A stretch of 64,000 bases of DNA, taken from the NCBI RefSeq assembly GCF_010500965.1, contig NZ_QVMI01000021.1, positions 23,035 to 87,034 of the forward strand, written 5' to 3'. A program made the translations under genes and the position numbers. Each line of letters begins with the position of its first letter. Positions within the stretch are counted from its first letter, which is position 1. Shown here piece after piece: positions 1 through 8,641 of this stretch. The notes below the pieces were generated by a model. The model saw nothing but the letters and a program-made list of their open reading frames with translations, did not search any database and was not told where the DNA came from. Source of the stretch: Bacteroides sp. 51 (lineage in GTDB: Bacteria; Bacteroidota; Bacteroidia; Bacteroidales; Bacteroidaceae).

Positions 1-1174
1 CTTCGGTACTAACTCTGTTTACAAAAGGAATTTCTGCCCAAACCATAAAACCCAGACTATCACTTTTTGCATACATATATTCGGCTTGTTGGTAATGTGC
101 CAGACGGATGGTGGTAGCTCCGATTTCTTTTATGATCGACAAATCAGTTTCGTGCTCGCGGTCGGTCAGTGCGCTACCCATTCTCCACCAGTCCTGATGA
201 CGGCAAACACCGTACATAGGCACTTTCTTTCCGTTCAGATACATACCATCTTCGGCTTTTAGTTCAAAATGCCTCACGCCCAAGGGTTGGACAACTTCGT
301 CGATGACCTGTTCATCCGAAAGAATTTGGACAACAACCTTATACAAATAGGGATCTTCCAATCCTTGCCACAGGTGCGGCTTTTTGACCACGAAGTTTTG
401 CTCAAAAGTTTGGCGTCCTTGTGGTAAAACCTCAACCGGGGTTTGTTGTTGTGCCTTTATTTTTCCGTTAGTTTCATATATGGTAGTAGATATCCGGAGG
501 TTTTCTGACTGTTTCTGTTTGTTTTCCACTTTGATTTTGACATTTACATCGGCTGATTTAGCTGTTACGTTTTTCTGGCTGATATATATACCGGGGGAAG
601 CATAATCAGTAACAGTAATATTTATAGGATTTGTGACTATGATTTCGATCGGGCGATAGATGCCGCCATACACCGGAAAAAGTGTATTATTGACAGGCAC
701 GACATCCGGACGGGGGGTATTATTGACTTTTACAAGTATCTGGTTCGACTGTCCGTATTTGAGTAGTTTGGTAATTTCTATGGCAAAGGCAGAGTAGCCT
801 CCTCTGTGGTTTCCAGCATAGGCATTGTTCACATAGACTTCGGCCACCGAGCCGACTCCCTGAAAGCGCAGAAATATACGTTTGCCATTGAGTGAAATAT
901 CGGGAGTATATTCTTTCCTGTAATATGCTTCACCTGTATAATAGTTATTCTTATCATCCTGCATATCAATTGCATTCCAGGTATGTGGAATTTTCACTTC
1001 CGTCCATCTGGCATCGAAACTTGTAGAGAACAGGATGGGATCTTTCTGGAAAGGTCCTTTTTTGAAAGTCCACCCATCATTAAAAGAGGCGACTTCACGG
1101 GCGTACAATTCGTTGCTCTTCCCCAGGAAGAAGCATAGAAATAGAATTAGAAATAAGAGATGTCTGTTAATCAT
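1..1174 (-). CDS. GH2 family glycosidase (beta-galactosidase-like), 3' end cut by window start
   Basis: This gene reads from an ATG at 1174 (minus) and stays open for 391 codons to the window edge, so the C-terminal part is missing. The first ~24 residues form a signal peptide (MINRHLLFLILFLCFFLG), so the protein is exported. The order of segments fits GH2: a jelly-roll sugar-binding domain (residues ~30-180, with motifs IPHTWNAID, YRKEYTPD and RFQGVGSVAEVYVN), an immunoglobulin-like domain (~190-300), then the start of the TIM barrel (YGVCRHQDWWRMGSALT and TTIRLAHYQQAEYMY). The Asn-Glu acid/base and the Glu nucleophile would lie beyond the window. It starts 20 bp after the GH105 stop and is surely in one operon with it, suggesting removal of beta-linked sugars from a pectin-like side chain. 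The exact sugar specificity cannot be read from this part. Confidence 0.9.
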   Translation of the reverse strand, partial: MINRHLLFLILFLCFFLGKSNELYAREVASFNDGWTFKKGPFQKDPILFSTSFDARWTEVKIPHTWNAIDMQDDKNNYYTGEAYYRKEYTPDISLNGKRIFLRFQGVGSVAEVYVNNAYAGNHRGGYSAFAIEITKLLKYGQSNQILVKVNNTPRPDVVPVNNTLFPVYGGIYRPIEIIVTNPINITVTDYASPGIYISQKNVTAKSADVNVKIKVENKQKQSENLRISTTIYETNGKIKAQQQTPVEVLPQGRQTFEQNFVVKKPHLWQGLEDPYLYKVVVQILSDEQVIDEVVQPLGVRHFELKAEDGMYLNGKKVPMYGVCRHQDWWRMGSALTDREHETDLSIIKEIGATTIRLAHYQQAEYMYAKSDSLGFMVWAEIPFVNRVSTE

Positions 1175-1193
1175 TGTATGGGTTATTTATTGG

Positions 1194-2351
1194 TTACTTG
1201 GCACCGGCATCTTGCTGGTGGAGTTTAATGATCTCTTTGCCCGCCATAAGGAATGCACCAACACCGTATACGGCGGTCATATCGCGGGTAACTTTTTTGG
1301 GGTCGGCTCCGATGGGTTGCACCCAGCCTACTTTACCATTTTCATCGACTACAGAAGTCAGCGCATTCCAGGCTTTGAGGATGACAGGCAGATAGGAATC
1401 GTCCAGCAGTCCGTTGTTTACACCATAAGCAAGCCCGTAGGTTATTAATGCGGTAGAACTTGTTTCGGGCGATGGATAACTGTCGGGGTCCAGTAAGCTG
1501 GCATGCCAGAATCCGTCATGGCTTTGCAGCTCGCACAAGCGGGAGGATAGTTCCACGAAAAGCGTTTCGTAGAATGGCCTTATTTCCGAATGGGCAGGAA
1601 GCAGTTGCAGAATGTTGGCTATACCTGCCAATACCCAACCGTTTCCGCGTCCCCAGAATATTTTTGTTCCGTTGGCTTCGAATTTATCGAAGTAACTGTC
1701 ATCGCGGAAGAATAAACGGTTTTCGGGATCATACAAATGTGTATATGCACGCAGATAGTTATTGTGCATATAAATAAGGTACTTCGGATCGCCGGTTATC
1801 TGAGACAGGTGGGCGTATACCGGAGGGGCCATGAATAGGGCATCGCACCAGCTCCAGGCTTGCTTATTACGATAGTTCATGCTGGTGTCAGGTGGGTTTG
1901 ACATGATCCAGTCTGCCCTTTCACGAACCGAAGTCAGCATGGTTTCGGACTTATATTTATCGTACATATAAAGATAGAACTGTCCGATACAGAGTTCGTC
2001 AGCGTGATAATATTGGTATTTGGGATATTGAGCGAAGTTTGCAGGAATAGCCCAGCGACTTTCTGTACCTGTTTTCATAAGCCAATCTTGTATCTGGTCC
2101 GGATGGTTGGACATTTCCATCCATTGAGATAGCCCTAAGTACAGTACCCCGTTTGTCCAGGCATCAATACCATAATCGTGGTGGTTCCCTTTTTCCCCGG
2201 CGGGTAAATAAGTGAAGTTCTCTAGTTGATAAGCGGTAATCTTATCTAAAAGGTGGATTACCTGGTTCTTATCTGTCAAATTGCCTTTGACGCATCCAAC
2301 TGATAAGGTCAACAAAATGAGTGAACAAAGATATTTTAAATGTGGTTTCAT
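1194..2351 (-). CDS. GH105 unsaturated rhamnogalacturonyl/glucuronyl hydrolase, lipoprotein
   Basis: Family GH105 enzymes remove the 4,5-unsaturated uronic acid that polysaccharide lyases leave at the non-reducing end of pectin or related chains. The 385-residue protein has a lipoprotein signal (LTLSVGC, Cys20) and the alpha6/alpha6-barrel motifs of the family: YHADEL (115-120), WSWCDALFMAPP (166-177), WGRGNGWV (233-240) and DGFWHASLLDPDSYPSPE (279-296). Asp170 in the WCDALFM motif corresponds to the catalytic Asp143 of Bacillus YteR (family knowledge). The gene is followed 20 bp later by the GH2 gene, so the two likely act in sequence in the periplasm on lyase products. A polysaccharide lyase is not in view. 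Ulvan- or gellan-type substrates are an alternative to rhamnogalacturonan. Confidence 0.92.
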   Translation of the reverse strand: MKPHLKYLCSLILLTLSVGCVKGNLTDKNQVIHLLDKITAYQLENFTYLPAGEKGNHHDYGIDAWTNGVLYLGLSQWMEMSNHPDQIQDWLMKTGTESRWAIPANFAQYPKYQYYHADELCIGQFYLYMYDKYKSETMLTSVRERADWIMSNPPDTSMNYRNKQAWSWCDALFMAPPVYAHLSQITGDPKYLIYMHNNYLRAYTHLYDPENRLFFRDDSYFDKFEANGTKIFWGRGNGWVLAGIANILQLLPAHSEIRPFYETLFVELSSRLCELQSHDGFWHASLLDPDSYPSPETSSTALITYGLAYGVNNGLLDDSYLPVILKAWNALTSVVDENGKVGWVQPIGADPKKVTRDMTAVYGVGAFLMAGKEIIKLHQQDAGAK

Positions 2352-2477
2352 AGGCGAATGTTCTCTTTGCGATTAAATTCCGACGGTAAAATTACGTTCT
2401 GGCCCCTAAAACGTCTTATTGTATTTGATTTATCTTTTTCTCTATTCGTTAAAACAGCAAAAAACACTGCAAATCTT

Positions 2478-2485
2478 TATCTTTG
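2478..2485 (+). promoter_or_regulatory. Putative -7 promoter box for the truncated antiporter gene
   Basis: TATCTTTG matches the Bacteroidales -7 consensus TAnnTTTG and lies 29 bp before the ATG at 2515. No good -33 TTG is seen at the usual spacing. Confidence 0.5.
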
Positions 2486-2514
2486 CAACTTAAAAATCAT
2501 AGCGCTAGTATATA

Positions 2515-3045
2515 ATGAAGGAAATAAAGCCTCAAAAGATATCCGGATGGTGGGCGCTGAGCCCGCTGTTTGTTTTCTTATGCCTGTATCTGGTCACTTC
2601 AATAATTGTCAATGACTTCTATAAAGTACCCATAACAGTAGCTTTCCTGGTTTCATCCTGTTATGCCATTGCCATTACTCGTGGGCTGCCTCTGGACAAA
2701 CGGGTATATCAGTTCTCGGTTGGTGCATCCAATAAAAATATCATGTTGATGATATGGATATTCATTCTGGCCGGAGCTTTCGCACAAAGTGCCAAGGAAA
2801 TGGGAGCCATAGATGCCACAGTAAACCTGACTTTGCTACTTTTACCGGATAACCTGTTGATTGCAGGCATATTTATTGCTGCTTGTTTTATTTCATTGGC
2901 CATTGGTACCAGCGTGGGAACCATCGTTGCGCTTACCCCTGTAGCCATCGGACTGGCTACAAAAACCGGGATACTCATAATGAATTATAATACTAAAAAG
3001 ATAATCAAAAAGCTAAAGGTCAAACAAATAATTCATAATTCATAA
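2515..3045 (+). pseudogene. C-terminally truncated NhaC-family Na+/H+ antiporter
   Basis: Residues 1 to ~154 read as the N-terminal third of an NhaC-type antiporter: a WWALSPLFVFL opening, hydrophobic helices, then AGAFAQSAKEMGAIDATVNL and the conserved helix SLAIGTSVGTIVALTPVAIG. Related proteins are about 430-470 residues and continue with a second half; here similarity stops after about ATKTG and is replaced by a lysine-rich tail (MNYNTKKIIKKLK) that runs into AATTCAT repeats and stops at 3045. The rest of the transporter is not in any frame before rpsP, so a deletion or insertion removed it rather than a single frameshift. It still has a promoter-like box, so it may be transcribed, but it is unlikely to transport ions. 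An intact paralogue lies at 4133-5560. Confidence 0.8.
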
Positions 3046-3056
3046 TTCATAATTCA
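3030..3056 (+). repeat. AATTCAT heptanucleotide tandem repeat
   Basis: Three full copies of AATTCAT (3030-3036, 3037-3043, 3044-3050) and a partial fourth copy. The array covers the stop codon of the truncated antiporter and sits just upstream of the rpsP -7 box, where a -33 element would be expected. Confidence 0.85.
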
Positions 3057-3067
3057 AAATTAACCCC

Positions 3068-3075
3068 TACCTTTG
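3068..3075 (+). promoter_or_regulatory. Putative -7 promoter box for rpsP
   Basis: TACCTTTG matches TAnnTTTG and lies 57 bp before the rpsP start codon. The sequence 20 nt upstream is AT-rich heptamer repeat rather than a TTG. Confidence 0.5.
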
Positions 3076-3132
3076 CGCCGCTATTACGAGATAATAGCAA
3101 TTAATTCAAATCCATAATTAAAACTTTATTAA

Positions 3133-3699
3133 ATGGCAACTAAAATCAGATTGCAAAGACACGGACGTAAAAGTTACGCGTTTTATTCAATTGTAATTGC
3201 AGACAGCAGAGCACCACGTGATGGTAAATTTACAGAGAAGATTGGTACTTACAACCCTAACACCGATCCTGCTACAGTAGATTTGAATTTCGACAGCGCA
3301 CTGGCTTGGGTACTTAAAGGTGCACAACCTACTGACACTGTACGTAACATCCTTTCTCGCGAAGGCGTTTACATGAAGAAACACCTCCTTGGCGGTGTGG
3401 CTAAAGGCGCATTCGGCGAAGCAGAAGCTGAAGCTAAATTCGAAGCTTGGAAGAAAAACAAGCAATCAGGTCTTGAATCTTTGAAAGCTAAACAAGAAGC
3501 TGACAAGAAAGCAGATGCTAAAGCACGTTTGGACGCTGAGAAGAAAGTAAACGAAGCAAAAGCTAAAGCGCTGGCTGAAAAGAAAGCTGCTGAAGCCGCT
3601 GCCGCAGCACCAGCTGTAGAAGAAGAAGCTGCACCGGTTGAAGAACCAGTAGCAGAAGCTCCTGCCGCAGAAGCTGCTCCTGAAGCTGCTGCCGAATAA
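3133..3699 (+). CDS. rpsP: 30S ribosomal protein S16 with long Ala/Glu/Lys-rich C-terminal tail
   Basis: This is the small-subunit protein bS16, which binds 16S rRNA during assembly. The first ~90 residues are a canonical S16 ([20 protein letters not shown], then [20 protein letters not shown] and [19 protein letters not shown]). Most bacterial S16 proteins are ~80-100 residues; here 188 residues are made by a charged, alpha-helical and then Ala/Glu/Pro-rich extension ([39 protein letters not shown]). Such tails are usual in Bacteroidales S16, so this is a lineage trait rather than an error. The gene is monocistronic here, with its own promoter box and a strong terminator, and is not followed by rimM/trmD as in many bacteria. 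Confidence 0.97.
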   Translation: MATKIRLQRHGRKSYAFYSIVIADSRAPRDGKFTEKIGTYNPNTDPATVDLNFDSALAWVLKGAQPTDTVRNILSREGVYMKKHLLGGVAKGAFGEAEAEAKFEAWKKNKQSGLESLKAKQEADKKADAKARLDAEKKVNEAKAKALAEKKAAEAAAAAPAVEEEAAPVEEPVAEAPAAEAAPEAAAE

Positions 3700-3737
3700 T
3701 TCGGCACACTCATTTAGAATGAGATCATAAAAAATAG

Positions 3738-3772
3738 AAAGGAATATTTCGTATGAAGTATTCCTTTTTTTT
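3738..3772 (+). terminator. Rho-independent terminator of rpsP
   Basis: A perfect 9-bp stem, AAAGGAATA (3738-3746) with TATTCCTTT (3759-3767), and a run of T follow the rpsP stop by 38 bp. Confidence 0.9.
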
Positions 3773-3814
3773 ATACCTTTACCTTTGTATAACAGTTATA
3801 ACCAGGAAATGAGG

Positions 3815-4045
3815 CACTGGCTCAGTGATCTTTATCCAGTGCCTCAGCTGGGCTGAGGCACTGGATGAATCCGACTCGCGCACTGGATCAATCTCCCCGA
3901 TGCACTGGATCAATCTAACCAATGCACCGGTTAAATCCGGTTGACCTACTGCATGCACGAGATTGCCCTACTGGCTGAAAGAGATTGAGCCAGTGCCTGG
4001 GAGAGATTGACCTACTGCCCGAAACTCAGTAAGCCAGTGCTCTAT
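3815..4045. repeat. 22-bp-period tandem repeat array, ten degenerate units plus a partial
   Basis: Units begin at 3815, 3837, 3859, 3881, 3903, 3925, 3947, 3969, 3991, 4013 and 4035, exactly 22 bp apart. Each starts with CACTGG, CAGTGC or TACTGG/C and has an ATCAATC or GAGATTGA block in the middle. The first half favours CACTGG-ATCAATC and the second half favours its reverse complement, so the array as a whole is partly palindromic (for example 3836-3848 pairs with 3852-3864). 22 is not a multiple of three and stops occur, so this is not coding. It fills most of the 433-bp gap between rpsP and nhaC. Confidence 0.85.
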
Positions 4046-4132
4046 TCGCTAAAAACAATTCTCTGCCCGACCCGTTATAAGAGTTATACATTAACCATTT
4101 GAATCACCCAATCGTAAATCGCCTAATTGCAA

Positions 4133-5560
4133 ATGAATAAAGTACCTTCACCATTCATATCTTGTATTCCGATTATTATACTGGTTCTTTTACTCTTCAC
4201 CACTATCCGCATTTTCGGTTCCGATGCTTTAAGTGGGGCCAGCCAGATATCCTTGCTGACGGGTACAGCCATATGTGTATTCATCGGCATCGTATTCTAC
4301 AACATTCCCTGGAGAGACTTCGAACTCGCCATAACAAACAATATAACCAGCGTTATCAGCGCCATTATCATACTATTAATTATCGGAGCACTAAGCGGAA
4401 GCTGGATGATCAGCGGCGTAGTCCCCACATTAATATATTACGGCGTTCAAATCATTCACCCCAGCCTCTTCCTGGCCTCCACCTGCATCATCTGCGCCAT
4501 CGTTTCTGTCATGACAGGCAGCTCCTGGACCACCATTGCCACCATCGGCATTGCTTTAATGGGCATCGGCAAAGCACAAGGATTTGATGATGGCTGGATA
4601 GCCGGAGCCATTATATCGGGTGCTTATTTCGGCGACAAAATATCCCCGCTCTCGGAAACAACCGTTCTGGCCTCTTCCATAACAGACACTCCCCTATTCC
4701 AACATATCCGGTATATGTTGATCACCACCGTTCCATCCATTCTTATCGCCATTCTTATATTCGCCATAGCCGGATTCTCGCATGAAGCCAGCAACACCGG
4801 ACAAATCGCCACCTTCCTGACCGCACTCGACGGCAAATTCAATATTACCCCCTGGTTGCTGATTGTCCCCGTTGCCACTGCCATACTGATAGCCAAACGC
4901 ATCCCCCCCATCATCACCCTGTTCCTATCCGCAACCATGGCAGGGATATGCACCGTGATATTCCAACCCGATTTATTACACGAAATATCCGCCTCGGGCA
5001 CTACCGACGCCTCCTCCACCTTCAAAGGAATGATGATGACATACTACGGCAGCACCAGTCTGGAAACAAACAATCCGGCACTCACAGACCTCGTTTCCAC
5101 CCGCGGGATGAGTGGTATGATGGACACCATTTGGCTAATCATTTGCGCCATGTGCTTCGGAGGAGCCATGACAGCAACCGGCATGATAGGCAGCATCACC
5201 TCCGTTTTCGTACGCTTTATGAAGAAAACCGTAAGTATGGTAGCCTCCACCGTTGCTTCCGGATTATTCATGAATCTGGCAACGGCCGACCAATACATAT
5301 CTATCGTCCTGACCGGCAACATGTTCCGCGACGTGTATAAAGAAAAAGGCTACGAAAGCCGGTTACTTAGCCGTACCACAGAAGATGCCGTAACCGTCAC
5401 CTCCGTGTTAGTTCCCTGGAATAGCTGCGGTATGACACAGGCCACAGTGCTCAATGTCCCCACGCTGACCTACCTCCCCTATTGCTTCTTTAATATCTTA
5501 AGCCCCGTGATGAGTATTATCATCGCAGCTATCGGATACAAAATAGTCAGGAAGAAATGA
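4133..5560 (+). CDS. nhaC: NhaC-family Na+/H+ antiporter, full length
   Basis: This inner-membrane transporter exchanges Na+ for H+ (some relatives exchange malate and lactate). The 475-residue protein is hydrophobic throughout, with about 11-12 predicted helices and the family signatures GSSWTTIATIGIALMGIG and GAYFGDKISPLSETTVLASS in the first half, and MNLATADQYISIVLTGNMF and TSVLVPWNSCGMTQATVL in the second. Length is normal. A TTG at 4127 is also in frame, but the ATG at 4133 gives the natural MNKVPSPF start. It is read away from the repeat array and ends 63 bp before the DUF4251 gene. Compared with the truncated copy at 2515 the two are distant paralogues, not a broken duplicate. Confidence 0.92.
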   Translation: MNKVPSPFISCIPIIILVLLLFTTIRIFGSDALSGASQISLLTGTAICVFIGIVFYNIPWRDFELAITNNITSVISAIIILLIIGALSGSWMISGVVPTLIYYGVQIIHPSLFLASTCIICAIVSVMTGSSWTTIATIGIALMGIGKAQGFDDGWIAGAIISGAYFGDKISPLSETTVLASSITDTPLFQHIRYMLITTVPSILIAILIFAIAGFSHEASNTGQIATFLTALDGKFNITPWLLIVPVATAILIAKRIPPIITLFLSATMAGICTVIFQPDLLHEISASGTTDASSTFKGMMMTYYGSTSLETNNPALTDLVSTRGMSGMMDTIWLIICAMCFGGAMTATGMIGSITSVFVRFMKKTVSMVASTVASGLFMNLATADQYISIVLTGNMFRDVYKEKGYESRLLSRTTEDAVTVTSVLVPWNSCGMTQATVLNVPTLTYLPYCFFNILSPVMSIIIAAIGYKIVRKK

Positions 5561-5623
5561 ACATTCTCACCACCCCTGCTGTTCTGGCAGATAATCAACT
5601 ATTTAATAAAAAAGAAATCTGTT

Positions 5624-6193
5624 ATGAAAAAGATTATAATCCCAATGCTGATTCTGCTTATGGGCACAGGAACAACAACAAAACTGAATGCCCAGGAACC
5701 TCAATTGAGCAAAAAAGAACTAAAAGCGCAAAGAAAAGCGCAAGAGGCAGCCGAAGCCACATATCGCTATGAAACAGCAATGAACGCCATTAAAGAAGGA
5801 AAGTTTGTACTCGAAGCCGACAAAATCACCTTCAAACGCGGACAATTCGTGTACGTAACCTCATTCACCAATTTCATTATGGTAAATGGCGAAAAAGCAA
5901 CCGTACAGCTAGCATTCAACACCATGCGCTCCGGCCCAAACGGAATTGGCGGAATCACGGTCGACGGTACAATATCAAACGCTAAGATCAAGACCACCAA
6001 AAGAGGAGATCTCACCTATACATTTGCAATACAAGGAATCGGTATCTCCGCCCAAGTCAGTATGAGACTGAACGAAGGCGACAACACAGCCGAAGCCGAT
6101 GTCAATCCGAACTTCAACTCCAACCGCACAACCATGTCGGGTGTTATTGTTCCATTAGAAGAATCAAGCGTTTTCAAAGGCCGTTCCTTATAA
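5624..6193 (+). CDS. DUF4251 domain protein, exported
   Basis: This 189-residue protein has a signal peptide ending in LNAQ (residue ~24), a charged helix (LSKKELKAQRKAQEAAEA) and a DUF4251-like beta domain from ~45 on, with KFVLEADKITFKRGQFVYV, NFIMVNGEKATVQLAF, GIGGITVDGTISNAKI and MSGVIVPLEESSVFKG. DUF4251 proteins are common in Bacteroidetes and have no known function. It is probably periplasmic. Its assignment rests on the recognisable order of motifs; a role cannot be inferred from neighbours. Confidence 0.8.
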   Translation: MKKIIIPMLILLMGTGTTTKLNAQEPQLSKKELKAQRKAQEAAEATYRYETAMNAIKEGKFVLEADKITFKRGQFVYVTSFTNFIMVNGEKATVQLAFNTMRSGPNGIGGITVDGTISNAKIKTTKRGDLTYTFAIQGIGISAQVSMRLNEGDNTAEADVNPNFNSNRTTMSGVIVPLEESSVFKGRSL

Positions 6194-6263
6194 CAGGAAC
6201 GTGCCATAGCGAAGCTTATTCTTTTTTATGACTTTAAATATAGCACATAAACGCCTAATTTTG

Positions 6264-6271
6264 TAAGTTTG
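6264..6271 (+). promoter_or_regulatory. Putative -7 promoter box for the S41-like gene
   Basis: TAAGTTTG fits TAnnTTTG and lies 21 bp before the ATG at 6293. Confidence 0.5.
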
Positions 6272-6292
6272 CAGTTCCAAGATTAGAACGTA

Positions 6293-7666
6293 ATGAAGAA
6301 CAAAAATATTGTAGCCATACTAATATGTATGATCCTTGTATCATGCGGTGAAGATCGCAGGTTGGAGTACGTCGGCCTGACAACCCCCAATAAAGCAATA
6401 GAAAGCGTTATGCGCCAAAACTATTACTGGTACGAAGACATACCCGAAAGCAAATCACTTAATTATTTCACAACCCCACATGGCGATTTCTTCAAAAGTC
6501 TGCTCTCAAAACAAGATTTAAACTACTCTTACTTTGAAGATCCCGCAGACATAGAGAGTTTAAGGAGCTACGGCATCGAATTCGAGACATCCATTACATT
6601 CAACAATGACACAGCCCATGCAGTGCGGGTATTATATGTTGACTCCGATTCTCCTGCCGACGATGCCGGTTTGATGCGTGGCGACTGGATCATCAAAAGA
6701 AACGATAGATTCATCGTCAAAAGCCGGATCGACTCCCTATATAAAGGAAGCGCCATCAAACTAACTTTGGGAGAATACGCTCCTTTTGAGAATGAAAATG
6801 GACAAATAGTGAATGACTTCAAAGAGAAAGAAACCATTCAACTAGGAGCCGCACGCCCTACATCTGATAATCCGATACATTACTCAGGAATGTATACTAC
6901 CCCAAATTCCAGAATAGGCTATTTGTTTTACAGCAATTTCACGTCCGGAAAAGACGACAATGATGAAACGTATGACAACGCTTTGCGTACAGCATCCAAC
7001 TGGTTTTACTCTCAGGGCATAAATGAGTTTATTCTTGACTTAAGATATAATACCGGAGGCAATTTAAAATCTGCACAACTACTGGGCTCTATTTTAGTTC
7101 CACAAAAAGCACTGGGAAGTCCTATGTGTTATTTAAAATACAACGAACTGCAATCATCCCAGAAGGAAGAGTGGCTCTTTAGCCAGGAAATACTAGGCAG
7201 TGGTTCTAATCTGAATCTAGAAAAGCTGTATGTTATAACCGGGTCCATAACAGCAGCAACCTCAGATGTACTGATCAATGCGTTAAAGCCTTATATAGAT
7301 GAAATTATCCTGATTGGGCAAACAACTAAAGGAAATCATACAGGTACCCACCCATACGAACACGAGGAATTCTCCCCCTACATTCTACACCCGGTAGATT
7401 GTATGATTTACAACTCAAAAGATGAATTGCCAACCGGCGGATTGGCACCAACTCATGCATTTAATGAGTTAACTTATGAGTCACTCCCCATCGGAAACCA
7501 AAAGGAAGTTTTATTGTCCCTAACACTAGGACTTATAGAAGAAGGAAGTGTGCCGACAGAAGAAGATGATAAAGAAGAAGGAGAAACCAGAAGCGTATAT
7601 ATGAAGAAAGTTCCGGGATTTAATACGTTAAATAACAAACCAATCCGCGGAACTTCTATCCGGTAA
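6293..7666 (+). CDS. S41-fold (C-terminal processing protease-like) lipoprotein, catalytic residues apparently lost
   Basis: The protein has a lipobox (LVSCG, Cys18), an N-terminal helical region, a PDZ-like domain (~100-180, SDSPADDAGLMRGDWIIKRN) and an S41 peptidase domain (IGYLFYSNF, EFILDLRYNTGG, LYVITGSITAATSDVLINA). In active S41 enzymes the loop reads SASASE or TASASE with the middle Ser as nucleophile (Ser430 of E. coli Tsp) and a Lys 25 residues later. Here the loop is TAATSD (320-325), putting Ala322 at the nucleophile position, and the expected TTYGK reads TTKGN, so the Lys position is Asn348 with a Lys two residues earlier. I infer a non-catalytic or altered protein, perhaps a binding scaffold in the periplasm. 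The rest of the fold is intact and the frame is open, so it is not simply decayed. Confidence 0.82.
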   Translation: MKNKNIVAILICMILVSCGEDRRLEYVGLTTPNKAIESVMRQNYYWYEDIPESKSLNYFTTPHGDFFKSLLSKQDLNYSYFEDPADIESLRSYGIEFETSITFNNDTAHAVRVLYVDSDSPADDAGLMRGDWIIKRNDRFIVKSRIDSLYKGSAIKLTLGEYAPFENENGQIVNDFKEKETIQLGAARPTSDNPIHYSGMYTTPNSRIGYLFYSNFTSGKDDNDETYDNALRTASNWFYSQGINEFILDLRYNTGGNLKSAQLLGSILVPQKALGSPMCYLKYNELQSSQKEEWLFSQEILGSGSNLNLEKLYVITGSITAATSDVLINALKPYIDEIILIGQTTKGNHTGTHPYEHEEFSPYILHPVDCMIYNSKDELPTGGLAPTHAFNELTYESLPIGNQKEVLLSLTLGLIEEGSVPTEEDDKEEGETRSVYMKKVPGFNTLNNKPIRGTSIR

Positions 7667-7674
7667 GCGTTTAA

Positions 7675-8484
7675 CTACCTCTTAAAGAACTTGCTAAAAA
7701 ACAAAATCTGGTAATCTACAGCATTACTCCAATACACCCCGTTGTGTACTCCGGGACGGAGGATGAAATCATGGTTGATCTTCCGGGAAACCAGGGCGTC
7801 GTGCATATCCTTATTAACCTGTAGGAAAAAGTCGCCCAATCCACAATCAATGATAATAGCCAAATCATCATTCTGGATTTTATCCAATTGATTAATCACG
7901 GTATACTGGTTCCACAAATCTTCATTCGAAGCTTTCTCGCCCAGCTGCTTGCTCATTTCCCAGTTCTTTGGGAAAGGACGAATGTCCAGTCCGCCACTCA
8001 TACTTCCGGCTGCTCCAAACGTATCTTTATTCCGTATAGATAGCCACATTGCTCCGTGACCGCCCATACTCAAACCAGTTATTGCACGTCCTTTGCGGGA
8101 GGCAATCGTTTTATAGTTCCGGTCCATGTAATTAACAAGTTCCTTAGCTACAAACGTTTCATACCGGTAGGATGGATTTTTAGGGCTATCCCAATACCAA
8201 CTGTTCTTTCCATCCGGACAAACAAAGATAATCCCTTTCTCATCTGCAATCTGCGATAGTTGAGGCTTAAGTTCTATCCACGAACGCGCATTGCCGCTAT
8301 ATCCGTGCAACAGATAAATAACAGGGCAAGACGTAGCGGTAGCTCCCAAAGCCCTATCCGGTGTAACAATCACTACTTGCACCTCTTTATTCATAGAAGG
8401 GCTTTTTACCATTACCGTGTCTACCTTTGCTGCAAAAGCCGACAGCGGTAATGCAAAGGTTAATACCAAAAGAAGTTTTCTCAT
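7675..8484 (-). CDS. Secreted alpha/beta-hydrolase esterase (esterase D / CE1-like)
   Basis: This is an exported serine esterase. After a signal peptide (MRKLLLVLTFALPLSAFA) come an oxyanion region (YLLHGYSGNARSW), the nucleophile elbow GLSMGGHGA and, near the end, the His in RPGVHNGVYW; counting from the ATG at 8490, Ser141, Asp220 (DCGLGD) and His249 make a plausible triad. The start at 8484 (third codon of the longest frame) places the signal peptide correctly. Relatives include S-formylglutathione hydrolases and feruloyl or acetyl xylan esterases. It is convergent with the S41-like gene, with 8 bp between stops, so they are not co-expressed. The natural substrate is unknown. Confidence 0.85.
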   Translation of the reverse strand: MRKLLLVLTFALPLSAFAAKVDTVMVKSPSMNKEVQVVIVTPDRALGATATSCPVIYLLHGYSGNARSWIELKPQLSQIADEKGIIFVCPDGKNSWYWDSPKNPSYRYETFVAKELVNYMDRNYKTIASRKGRAITGLSMGGHGAMWLSIRNKDTFGAAGSMSGGLDIRPFPKNWEMSKQLGEKASNEDLWNQYTVINQLDKIQNDDLAIIIDCGLGDFFLQVNKDMHDALVSRKINHDFILRPGVHNGVYWSNAVDYQILFFSKFFKR

Positions 8485-8567
8485 ATACAATGTATTTTAG
8501 TTTAACTAACAAATATTTCGAGAAGCAAAATTAAATGATTAAATGTGAAAATAGAAATCATTTTGTA

Positions 8568-8575
8568 TATCTTTG
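8568..8575 (+). promoter_or_regulatory. Putative -7 promoter box for the M48 protease gene
   Basis: TATCTTTG fits the TAnnTTTG consensus, 66 bp before the ATG at 8642. Confidence 0.5.
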
Positions 8576-8641
8576 CACACCTTGAATACTAAAATAGATC
8601 ACACATAACAAGAACTCATATTAAAACTTAACAGTAGAAAA

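Noticed and set aside
1035-1777. Several plus-strand frames opposite GH2 and GH105
   Set aside because: They overlap clear minus-strand genes with full family signatures, and their translations show no domains.
3369-3713. Ala/Ser-rich frame opposite rpsP
   Set aside because: It is the antisense shadow of the Ala/Glu-rich S16 tail; no independent evidence.
3815-4045. CRISPR array
   Set aside because: Units are contiguous at 22 bp with no spacers between conserved repeats, and no cas genes are in the window.
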